The translations under genes and the position numbers were made by a program. The notes under the pieces were generated by a model. The model had not been told where the DNA came from. It was given only the letters and a program-made list of their open reading frames with translations, and did not search any database. Of a stretch of 6,958 bases of DNA, positions 1-6,443 are shown piece by piece. Within the stretch, counting starts at the first letter, position 1; the number at the start of each line of letters is the position of its first letter. The DNA comes from an uncultured Actinomycetes bacterium (GTDB lineage Bacteria > Actinomycetota > Actinomycetes > S36-B12 > UBA5976): assembly GCA_903951185.1 (NCBI GenBank), contig CAJBBC010000048.1, positions 1 to 6,958 of the forward strand, in the 5' to 3' direction.

Positions 1-920
1 ATTGCGCCGATCGGGGAGTAACCCGAAGTCATTCCTTTTGCACAAGTAATAATGTCAGGTTGTACACCAAATCGGTTCATCGCAAACATGTCACCAATTC
101 GACCAAAACCAGTAATAGTTTCATCGGCTACCAGTAGCACATCGTAGGTATCGCAAATTTCTCGAACACGTTCGAAATATCCTGGTGGTGGTGGGAAACA
201 ACCACCCGAGTTTTGAACTGGCTCAAGGAAAACGGCCGCAACTGTATCGGCACCCTCGAATAAAATCGCTTCTTCGATTCGATTTGCTGCCCATTGGCCG
301 AATGCCTTTATATCATCCTGATGATATTCAGCACGGTAAAAATTAGTATTCGGTACTCGGAAGCCACCCGGGGTAAGCGGTTCAAAATATTTTTTAGCAT
401 CTGGGATACCAGTAATAGCTAAAGCACCTTGAGGGGTGCCATGGTAAGCAACTGAACGGCTAATAACTTTGTGTTTCATTGGCTTGCCAGTTAATTTGTA
501 GAACTGCTTAGCAGCTTTCCAAGCTGATTCAACCGCTTCACCGCCACCAGTAGTGAAAAATACTCGATTTAAATTACTTGGTGCATAAGAAACTAAACGT
601 TCGGCTAACTCAATTGCTTTTGGATGAGCGTATGACCAGAGTGGAAAGAAAGCTAACTGCTCAGCTTGTTTGGCCGCAGCTTCGGCTAATTCTTTACGAC
701 CATGTCCAACTTGAACTGTGAATAGGCCAGCAAGTCCATCAATGTAACTTTTGCCTTTGTCATCAAAGATACGAGCACCTTCACCGCGCACAATAATTGG
801 AACTTCACCACCGGCTTCAAAACCTGAGTGCCGAGTAAAGTGCATCCACAAATTATCTTTGGCTGCATCTGAATAGTTTTTAGTTGTATTGGTACTTATT
901 GCATTTTCATGTTTAGACAT
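1..920 (-). CDS. Class III (omega) aminotransferase, probable putrescine aminotransferase, C-terminus off the left edge
   Basis: A PLP-dependent fold-type I aminotransferase; in this setting it likely moves the amino group of putrescine to pyruvate or 2-oxoglutarate, giving 4-aminobutyraldehyde. The frame is open from ATG at 920 to the edge, 306 residues of an expected 450 or so. Visible landmarks: the phosphate-binding loop TTGGGEAVE (about 123-131), the YHG cofactor-stacking motif (159-161), the FLEPVQNSGG segment (231-240), the cofactor-binding Asp in VADETITGFGR (D266) and the PLP lysine in CAKGMTSGYSPIG (K295). The N-terminal NLWMHFTR, DGLAGLF and FFPLWSYAHPKA segments resemble the mycobacterial Rv3329-type subgroup as I remember it. 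No Shine-Dalgarno stands before the ATG; the gene begins 15 bases after the regulator's stop codon, so translation may be coupled. Residue 268 is Thr where DEV is usual. The family is certain; the amine substrate is inferred from neighbours, and beta-alanine, GABA or taurine are alternatives. Confidence 0.9.
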   Translation of the reverse strand, partial: MSKHENAISTNTTKNYSDAAKDNLWMHFTRHSGFEAGGEVPIIVRGEGARIFDDKGKSYIDGLAGLFTVQVGHGRKELAEAAAKQAEQLAFFPLWSYAHPKAIELAERLVSYAPSNLNRVFFTTGGGEAVESAWKAAKQFYKLTGKPMKHKVISRSVAYHGTPQGALAITGIPDAKKYFEPLTPGGFRVPNTNFYRAEYHQDDIKAFGQWAANRIEEAILFEGADTVAAVFLEPVQNSGGCFPPPPGYFERVREICDTYDVLLVADETITGFGRIGDMFAMNRFGVQPDIITCAKGMTSGYSPIGA

Positions 921-935
921 GGTTTTATTTTCTGT

Positions 936-1406
936 TTAACGGGTTCCCCATGTATAGATTTGCTTGCGCAATTTCAGATACATGAACGTTTCCGTACGGC
1001 GGACCCCAGGGAGCGCACGGATCTTGCGATTTATTACTTCTAGAAGCGCTTCGTCATCTTCACAAACAACTTCTAAAAGGATGTCGAAACTTCCGGCGGT
1101 AATAACCAGGTAGTTAACCTCAGGCATAACCGCGATCAGATCAGCAACAGCTTCAATATCGCCATCGACCTCGATACCCATCATGGCTTCGCGGTTGAAC
1201 CCAACTTGCATTGGATCAGTTACGGCCACAATCTGCATCACACCGGTTTCTTGCAGCTTTGCTACTCGCTGCCGGACAGCTGCTTCAGAAAGACCCACCG
1301 CTTTACCAATCGTGGCGTAAGGGCGGCGGCCATCCTGCTGTAGCTGCTCGATAATGGCTTTCGAGACATCATCAAGCGTGGAAACCTTCGACATACCTTC
1401 CATCAT
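936..1406 (-). CDS. Lrp/AsnC-family transcriptional regulator
   Basis: A feast/famine regulator of about 152-164 residues, the usual length for the family. Counting from the third ATG (1394), an N-terminal helix-turn-helix spans about 8-55, with LDDVSKAIIEQL as the first helix and YATIGKAVGLSEAAVRQRV as the DNA-binding part. A C-terminal RAM domain covers about 65-142, with ITAGSFDILLEVVCED (98-113) as its ligand and oligomer segment. The tail LKLRKQ-YTWGTR matches a well-conserved actinobacterial subgroup from memory. The start is not settled: a TTG at 1430 gives 164 residues, ATGs at 1406 or 1403 give 156 or 155, and the ATG at 1394 gives 152. None has a well-spaced Shine-Dalgarno (the GGAAGG before 1394 is one base away), so a leaderless start is possible. 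I use 1406 provisionally. It is cotranscribed with the aminotransferase and divergent from the dehydrogenase-pot genes, so it probably senses an amine or amino acid and controls both. Its GC is about 51%, against about 43% in a block of the dehydrogenase gene. Confidence 0.93.
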   Translation of the reverse strand: MMEGMSKVSTLDDVSKAIIEQLQQDGRRPYATIGKAVGLSEAAVRQRVAKLQETGVMQIVAVTDPMQVGFNREAMMGIEVDGDIEAVADLIAVMPEVNYLVITAGSFDILLEVVCEDDEALLEVINRKIRALPGVRRTETFMYLKLRKQIYTWGTR

Positions 1407-1439
1407 GCGGGTTATTCGTAGCGAAGGCAAGCGAATTCG

Positions 1440-1499
1440 TACTGAAATACCAAAATCGCCTCGAAATTAGTCGCTTTGTGACCAATTTGTTACTGAAAT
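1440..1499. repeat. Pair of 9-base direct repeats TACTGAAAT, 51 bases apart
   Basis: TACTGAAAT occurs at 1440-1448 and again at 1491-1499 on the plus strand. The offset of 51 bases is close to five helical turns, which would put both copies on the same DNA face. They lie just upstream of the regulator gene, so they are candidate half-sites for the Lrp-type protein. Two 9-mers in under 250 bases could also arise by chance in AT-rich DNA. Confidence 0.4.
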
Positions 1500-1618
1500 C
1501 GAAGGAAGAATCTCGTAAAAACCTGAACAAGAACCGGCTTTCGGTCGTAAAGTTCATAAGTAGTTCGGATATCAAACAGTTAGTCTTTGAGCCAGAGCTA
1601 ATCTTCAACTCGGTTAAT

Positions 1619-1623
1619 GGAGG
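1619..1623 (+). promoter_or_regulatory. Shine-Dalgarno GGAGG that decides the dehydrogenase start
   Basis: A strong GGAGG sits eight bases before GTG at 1632. It overlaps an upstream in-frame ATG at 1617, so it cannot serve that ATG, which has no Shine-Dalgarno of its own. This favours GTG 1632 as the real start and shortens the protein by five residues. Confidence 0.75.
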
Positions 1624-1631
1624 AAAGTAAA

Positions 1632-3068
1632 GTGACCAAAGTTCTGCAGAACTTTATAAACGGACAATCGGTTAAAAGCAGTAGTGGGAAAACCACTGAA
1701 GTTATTAATCCTTCTACAGGTGAAACTTACGCCCAAGCCCAGTTATCAAATGCAAAAGATATTGATCAGGCATATCAAGCTGCCGAAACTGCATTTGAAT
1801 CTTGGCGCGAGACCACACCGTCTGAACGTCAACAAGCTTTACTAAAAATTGCAGACACTCTTGAAGCCAATGCACAGGAGTTAATCGAACTCGAAGGTAT
1901 TAATACTGGTAAAGCTTTTGCAGTTACCGCTTCAGAAGAAATTCCACCGATGCTTGACCAAATAAGATTTTTTGCTGGCGCTGCTCGTGTACTTGAAGGT
2001 CGCGCATCAGGTGAATACATGAAAGGTTTCACTTCGATAGTTCGTCGTGAACCAATTGGCGTAATTGGCCAAGTTACCCCGTGGAACTATCCGATGTTGA
2101 TGGCTGTTTGGAAATTTGCACCTGCAATTGCTGCGGGTAATTGCGTTGTCCTAAAACCATCGGATACAACTCCAGTTTCTACTGTCCGCATGGCTGAACT
2201 AATTGGTGACATTTTGCCCGCTGGTGTTCTTAATGTTGTAACTGGCGATCGTGATACTGGTCGCGCATTAGTTGAACATGATATTCCTCAAATGGTTTCG
2301 ATCACCGGATCAGTTCGCGCTGGTATGGAAGTTGCTGGCAGCGCTGCTCGCGATGTAAAACGTGTGCACTTAGAACTTGGTGGCAAAGCACCAGTAATCG
2401 TATTTGACGACGCCGACGTTGAGGCAGCTGCAGAATGGTTGGCCGTTGCTGGCTACTTCAATGCTGGCCAAGACTGCACTGCAGCAACTCGCGTGCTAGT
2501 GGCTGAAAAAGTTTATGACGACTTCGTTGGCGCTCTTGCTCAGCAAGCCAAAGGCTTAACCACAACATTTGATAATGGTCCTTCGGATCCAGATGCTCTT
2601 GTTCCACCAGTAAATAATGCGGCTCAACTCGAAAAAGTACTTGGCTTTATCGATCGAGCTCCAAAGCATGCAAAAATTTCAGCTGGTGGTAATCGAATTG
2701 GTAACCGTGGTTACTACATTGAACCAACTGTGATTTCTGATTTGAAACAAGATGATGAGATGATCCAAAATGAAATTTTTGGTCCAGTTATGACAATTCA
2801 AAAATTCAGCGACGAGGCCCAGGCACTTAAGTGGGCCAATGGCGTTAAGTATGGATTAGCTTCAAGTGTTTGGACTAAAGATTTCGGCCGCGCGATGCGG
2901 ATGGCTAAGTACCTTGATTTTGGTGCTGTTTGGATTAACACTCACATCCCACTAGTAGCCGAAATGCCACACGGTGGCTTCAAACATTCGGGTTATGGCA
3001 AAGATCTTTCGATGTACGGTTTTGAGGATTACACCCGAATCAAGCACGTGATGGCATCGTTAGATTAA
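1632..3068 (+). CDS. patD: 4-aminobutyraldehyde (gamma-aminobutyraldehyde) dehydrogenase
   Basis: An NAD(P)-dependent aldehyde dehydrogenase of 478 residues that most likely oxidises 4-aminobutyraldehyde/1-pyrroline, the product of putrescine transamination, to GABA in the cytoplasm. From the GTG start the family landmarks are complete: catalytic Asn in TPWNYP (N152), cofactor-binding Lys in LKPSD (K175), general base Glu in LELGGK (E248), nucleophile Cys in AGQDCTAA (C282) and the EIFGPV motif (E381). The C-terminal stretch with MPHGGFKHSGYGKDLS, followed by GFEDYTRIKHVM, is typical of the aminobutyraldehyde branch as I recall it. GTG at 1632 is preferred because GGAGG lies eight bases upstream; an ATG at 1617 would add only MEESK and has no Shine-Dalgarno. 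The gene heads the plus-strand run, 54 bases before the binding-protein gene. Betaine-aldehyde or other amino-aldehyde dehydrogenases are the main alternatives; the pot genes and aminotransferase beside it support the putrescine reading. Confidence 0.92.
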   Translation: MTKVLQNFINGQSVKSSSGKTTEVINPSTGETYAQAQLSNAKDIDQAYQAAETAFESWRETTPSERQQALLKIADTLEANAQELIELEGINTGKAFAVTASEEIPPMLDQIRFFAGAARVLEGRASGEYMKGFTSIVRREPIGVIGQVTPWNYPMLMAVWKFAPAIAAGNCVVLKPSDTTPVSTVRMAELIGDILPAGVLNVVTGDRDTGRALVEHDIPQMVSITGSVRAGMEVAGSAARDVKRVHLELGGKAPVIVFDDADVEAAAEWLAVAGYFNAGQDCTAATRVLVAEKVYDDFVGALAQQAKGLTTTFDNGPSDPDALVPPVNNAAQLEKVLGFIDRAPKHAKISAGGNRIGNRGYYIEPTVISDLKQDDEMIQNEIFGPVMTIQKFSDEAQALKWANGVKYGLASSVWTKDFGRAMRMAKYLDFGAVWINTHIPLVAEMPHGGFKHSGYGKDLSMYGFEDYTRIKHVMASLD

Positions 3069-3122
3069 ACGTTAAGTAGATTATGAAACAGCAAGTCCGA
3101 ACTAGAAAAGGAAATCGCTCAG

Positions 3123-4340
3123 ATGGAAAACTTTGATAAAGAAAACGCAACTAACTTTCTGAAAAATGCAATGTCCCGCCGCGGCTTCTTAGGCGCAGCT
3201 GGTGCAGTAGCGGCAACCGGCGCACTTGCAGCTTGTGGAACTGGTGGTTCAACTTCAGCCCCGGCCAGTAGCGGTAGTGCTGCGGCAGCATTTCCAACTG
3301 ACGTATCAGATACTGAAAAAATAGTTCGCTGGGCAAACTGGCCACTTTATTTAGATTTTGACGATGCAGCAAAGACATATCCAACACTTGATGCATTCGC
3401 AGCAGCATCAGGACTTGCGCCAACTTACAAAGAAGAAATTGATGACAACGCAACTTTCTGGGGCAAAGTTAATGGTCAGTTAAAAACCGGCAAAGATATT
3501 GGTTTTGATATTGTGACACCAACTGACTGGATGGCTTCACGCTTTATTCAATATGGTTACGCTCAACCACTTGATGCAGCAAAAGTTCCGAACAAAACAA
3601 ATATTTTAGATGGTTTAGCAAATGTTAGCTTTGATAAAGGCCGTAACTATTCCTTAACTTGGCAATCAGGTTTTGCTGGCATCGTTTGGAATAAAGAAAA
3701 AGTGCCAAATGGTATTCAATCAGTTGAGCAACTTTGGTCTGATGAATTAAAGGGCAAAGTAACTGTACTTTCTGAAATGCGCGACACCATGGGCGTCATT
3801 CTGTTATCCCTAGGTATTGATATTGCAGCTGGCATTACTGAAGCACAGTGGCAACAAGGCCTAGATCTAATGAATGAAAAACTAGGCGATAACAGTATTT
3901 ACAAAGTCCAAGGTAACGAATACTCAAAAGATTTGATTAGTAAAAAAGCATGGGCTGGCATCGTGTGGAGTGGTGACGTATTCGTATTGAACGCTGAAAA
4001 TGACGATCAATGGGGATTTGCGCTACCTGACTCTGGTGGCACTTTATGGTCCGACAATATGTTGATCCCATCAACTTCAAGTCATCAGTCAAATGCAATG
4101 GCACTAATGAACCATTACTACGACCCAGCGGTGGCCGCTGAAGTTGCAGCTTATGTTAATTACATTTGCCCAGTTAAGGGTGCTCAAGCTGAAATGGAAA
4201 AAATTGATCCAGAATTAGCAACTAGTGAGTTCATTTTCCCAACTTCAGAAACACTCAAAAAAGCAAGTGTTTTCCCAGCACTTGATTCAGCAGCTGAGCA
4301 ATCATTTACTGATTCCTGGGCAACAACTATAGGAGTGTAG
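3123..4340 (+). CDS. potD: Polyamine ABC transporter substrate-binding lipoprotein (PotD/PotF family)
   Basis: The extracytoplasmic solute-binding protein of a spermidine/putrescine-type ABC importer, 405 residues. The N-terminus has a twin-arginine motif SRRGFLG (18-24), a short Ala/Gly-rich hydrophobic core and a lipobox LAAC with Cys at 38, so it should be exported folded by Tat and lipid-anchored. A Ser/Ala/Gly-rich linker (39-57) follows. Aligned by eye to E. coli PotD as remembered, several binding-pocket positions are kept: W73 and Y76 (W34, Y37), W282 (W229), and W309 and D311 (W255, D257). The acidic pair D168/E171 appears as E218/D221, and Y85 appears as D135 in PTDWMA. Aromatic stacking plus acidic residues suits a cationic amine ligand; which polyamine cannot be read from this. 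AAGGAA at 3108-3113 is a reasonable ribosome site. ATG 3171 (M17) would keep the signal but lacks such a site. It is followed by the ATPase gene after nine bases. Confidence 0.93.
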   Translation: MENFDKENATNFLKNAMSRRGFLGAAGAVAATGALAACGTGGSTSAPASSGSAAAAFPTDVSDTEKIVRWANWPLYLDFDDAAKTYPTLDAFAAASGLAPTYKEEIDDNATFWGKVNGQLKTGKDIGFDIVTPTDWMASRFIQYGYAQPLDAAKVPNKTNILDGLANVSFDKGRNYSLTWQSGFAGIVWNKEKVPNGIQSVEQLWSDELKGKVTVLSEMRDTMGVILLSLGIDIAAGITEAQWQQGLDLMNEKLGDNSIYKVQGNEYSKDLISKKAWAGIVWSGDVFVLNAENDDQWGFALPDSGGTLWSDNMLIPSTSSHQSNAMALMNHYYDPAVAAEVAAYVNYICPVKGAQAEMEKIDPELATSEFIFPTSETLKKASVFPALDSAAEQSFTDSWATTIGV

Positions 4341-4349
4341 TTAAGTCAG

Positions 4350-5510
4350 ATGAGTGATGTCTTAACTGCAACCGGAAATGTAAAACTAAAGGGATTGCGT
4401 AAGGTGTACGGCGATTTCGCTGCTGTACAGAATCTCGATTTAGAAATACCGCAGGGTTCATTCTTTGCGTTACTCGGCCCTTCCGGTTGCGGTAAGACCA
4501 CCACACTTCGCATGATTGCTGGTTTAGATGAACCAACTTCTGGGCAAGTGATGATTGGTGAAACAGACATTACTCATACCAAATCATTTCAACGCCCAGT
4601 TAATACAGTTTTTCAAAACTATGCACTCTTCCCACATATGGATATTTTTGAAAACGTGGCTTTTGGATTACGCCGCCGTGGACAAAAAGATATTGATAAA
4701 TCAGTAACTGACGCACTTGAACTAGTTCAACTGGGCCACTTAGCTAAACGTAAACCTGGCCAAATGTCCGGTGGTCAACAACAGCGAATTGCACTTGCTC
4801 GAGCAATCGTAAATCGTCCACAAGTTTTACTACTTGATGAGCCACTTGGCGCACTGGATTTAAAACTTCGTCGACAAATGCAACTGGAGTTAAAGCGAAT
4901 CCAACTTGAAGTTGGTTTAACTTTCGTACACGTAACTCACGACCAAGAAGAAGCTATGACAATGGCGGACACTATTGCGGTTATGAATAATGGCGTAATT
5001 GAGCAACTAGGTGCACCAACGGATTTATATGAAAATCCACAAACTGCATTTGTGGCTAACTTCTTAGGCCAATCCAATTTATTTAGAGCAACCATTGATT
5101 CAGTAGATGCCGACAATATTGTGGCTTCAGATAAAGACGGTCGTTACTTACTATCTCGTAAGCGCATTGCTGCGGGTACGGATTTAACTGTGGGCAGTAA
5201 ATTGCTTGTTGGTATTCGTCCAGAGAAAATTTCTGTTTCAACTCATGATCAACTAAGCGGCGAATTCAACCATCAAACTGGAACAGTTCGAGATGCATCA
5301 TTCTTTGGTGTATCTACTCAATATGTTATTGACACTGCGTCAGGTGATCATTGGATGGCATTTGAACAAAATTCAGGTGGCACTGTAATCTCCGCTGGCA
5401 CAAAAGTTTTTGCAACTTGGAAGCCAGAACATGCCTTTGGTTTACCAGGTAGTGAAGATGTACTAGCTGGCGATGCAGTTGCTTCAGAATTTGAAACAAC
5501 AGGTAGTTAA
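4350..5510 (+). CDS. potA: Polyamine ABC transporter ATP-binding protein
   Basis: The cytoplasmic ATPase that powers polyamine import, 386 residues, normal for PotA and the wider MalK-like CUT1/Pot group. The nucleotide-binding domain is intact: Walker A GPSGCGKT (43-50), Q-loop VFQNYALFPH (Q89), signature MSGGQQQR (139-146, Met for the usual Leu), Walker B VLLLDEP (D163, E164), D-loop GALD (167-170) and switch histidine THD (H197). After about residue 240 comes a TOBE-type regulatory region, with VGIRPEKI at 287-294. The ATG stands nine bases after the potD stop. An AGGAG at 4331-4335 is about 14 bases away, longer than ideal, so coupling to potD translation is possible. The TOBE-bearing ATPase alone could fit other importers (iron, sulfate, sugars), but its place between potD and potB makes the polyamine assignment strong. 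Confidence 0.95.
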   Translation: MSDVLTATGNVKLKGLRKVYGDFAAVQNLDLEIPQGSFFALLGPSGCGKTTTLRMIAGLDEPTSGQVMIGETDITHTKSFQRPVNTVFQNYALFPHMDIFENVAFGLRRRGQKDIDKSVTDALELVQLGHLAKRKPGQMSGGQQQRIALARAIVNRPQVLLLDEPLGALDLKLRRQMQLELKRIQLEVGLTFVHVTHDQEEAMTMADTIAVMNNGVIEQLGAPTDLYENPQTAFVANFLGQSNLFRATIDSVDADNIVASDKDGRYLLSRKRIAAGTDLTVGSKLLVGIRPEKISVSTHDQLSGEFNHQTGTVRDASFFGVSTQYVIDTASGDHWMAFEQNSGGTVISAGTKVFATWKPEHAFGLPGSEDVLAGDAVASEFETTGS

Positions 5511-5512
5511 TT

Positions 5513-6427
5513 ATGGCTTTTGCGCACGCCCTGGGGGATAGCAGTACTTCAAGCGGTGCCCCAACTACAAAAGCAAAACGCAAACTAACCCCATACTTAC
5601 TTTTATTACCTGGTGGTTTATGGCTAGGTATTTTCTTCGTCATCCCAATCTTTATTTTGTTTATGACTGCATTACAAACCCCACTGCCAGATGGTTTACC
5701 TGGTCAATACATCCAAACTTTTACCTTCTCGAATTTCACTGAAGTTTTAAGTAGGCCGCAATTCCTGGATGCACTAAGACGTTCATTTACGTATGCATCT
5801 TTAGCTACCTTGCTAGCCCTGGCGATTGGCTATCCGCTTGCGTATGCGATTGCGTTCAAAGCAGGTAAATACAAAAACATCATGCTAATTATGGTGATTG
5901 CACCATTCTTCGTTTCCTTTATTTTGCGCACTATTGCCTGGCGCCAAATTTTAGGTGACGAGGGTCCAGTCCTTGACGTTATGCGTTTCATTGGCTTAGC
6001 GAGCGAAACTACTTCGGTTTACCCATCTTCGTTTTCAGTAGTTGCTGGCTTGGCTTATAACTTCTTACCGTTTATGACCCTGCCAATTTATTCGTCGCTT
6101 GAACGAATGGATGTTCGATTAATTGAAGCATCAGGTGACTTATATGCACACGGATTAACTACTTTTCGAAAAGTGACTTTACCAATTTCACTGCCGGGTG
6201 TGGTTGCAGGAACTTTACTTACTTGGATCCCATCGGCAGGCGACTACATTAATGCTTCATTACTTGGTAATCAGCGCACAACGATGATCGGAAATGTTAT
6301 TGATTCCAGGTTCCTGGGTAACGTAGATTATCCAACTGCAGCGGTTTTATCTTTCACTTTAATGTTAAGTATTTTGATACTTGTTTCACTTTACGTTCGT
6401 CGCACCGGTACTGATGAGTTGGTTTAG
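5513..6427 (+). CDS. potB: Polyamine ABC transporter permease, PotB type
   Basis: One of two membrane subunits forming the amine channel, 304 residues. A polar, Lys/Arg-containing N-terminal tail (1-27) precedes a first membrane segment (about 28-52). Further hydrophobic segments lie near 94-115, 123-144, 172-195, 226-248 and 275-295, giving six as in PotB. The EAA-loop that docks on the ATPase is at about 205-228, ending in KVTLPISLPG; its first residues are EASGDLYAHG, with the usual Glu and Gly kept. The start ATG is two bases after the potA stop, with AGG at 5501-5503 nine bases upstream, so the two genes are translated in close succession. The next gene is the partner permease. Family and role are clear; the precise amine is set by the binding protein. 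Confidence 0.95.
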   Translation: MAFAHALGDSSTSSGAPTTKAKRKLTPYLLLLPGGLWLGIFFVIPIFILFMTALQTPLPDGLPGQYIQTFTFSNFTEVLSRPQFLDALRRSFTYASLATLLALAIGYPLAYAIAFKAGKYKNIMLIMVIAPFFVSFILRTIAWRQILGDEGPVLDVMRFIGLASETTSVYPSSFSVVAGLAYNFLPFMTLPIYSSLERMDVRLIEASGDLYAHGLTTFRKVTLPISLPGVVAGTLLTWIPSAGDYINASLLGNQRTTMIGNVIDSRFLGNVDYPTAAVLSFTLMLSILILVSLYVRRTGTDELV

Positions 6428-6435
6428 ATATGAGT

Positions 6436-6438
6436 AGG
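6436..6438 (+). promoter_or_regulatory. Shine-Dalgarno core for potC
   Basis: AGG lies five bases before ATG at 6444. It supports that ATG rather than the nearer-to-potB ATG at 6430, which reaches a stop codon after eight sense codons. Confidence 0.45.
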
Positions 6439-6443
6439 TTCCA

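Larger units (their letters stand above)
1407..1631. promoter_or_regulatory. Divergent intergenic region, likely shared promoter/operator
   Basis: This region separates the regulator-aminotransferase unit from the dehydrogenase-pot unit and must hold both promoters if each unit is transcribed from here. I see no convincing TTGACA/TATAAT pair on either strand; weak TAnnnT boxes on the plus strand include TAAAGT near 1549 and TAATCT near 1599, neither with a good -35. The left half carries operator-like structure: a direct repeat of TACTGAAAT, a one-turn-phased repeat of TTTGTNAC (1475-1482 and 1486-1493), the partial AT-centred dyad TGACCAATTTGTTA (1479-1492, 5 of 7 pairs) and the palindrome CGAATTCG (1432-1439). 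Lrp-type proteins commonly bind degenerate, phased, AT-rich sites next to their own gene. No riboswitch or small gene was recognised. The regulatory role is inferred from gene arrangement. Confidence 0.5.

Noticed and set aside
686..868. A 60-codon open frame inside the aminotransferase gene
   Set aside because: It lies wholly within the aminotransferase coding sequence in another frame and shows no protein-like motif.
1533..1545. Small hairpin ACCG-GCTTT-CGGT as a terminator or riboswitch stem
   Set aside because: Only four base pairs and no following T-run; too weak to support either.
1535..1556. Short likeness to a conserved 16S rRNA stretch (TTTCGG-TCGTAAAGTTC)
   Set aside because: The flanking bases do not continue as 16S rRNA, so this is most likely chance; no rRNA fragment is claimed.
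1372..1608. A 78-codon minus-strand open frame across the divergent gap and the regulator's N-terminus
   Set aside because: It overlaps the regulator gene in another frame, has no recognisable domain or ribosome site, and its composition looks like translated noncoding sequence.
3083..3136. A 17-codon basic open frame (ATG at 3083) overlapping the potD start, as a possible leader peptide
   Set aside because: Poor ribosome site, no attenuator-like structure around it, and such short frames are expected by chance.
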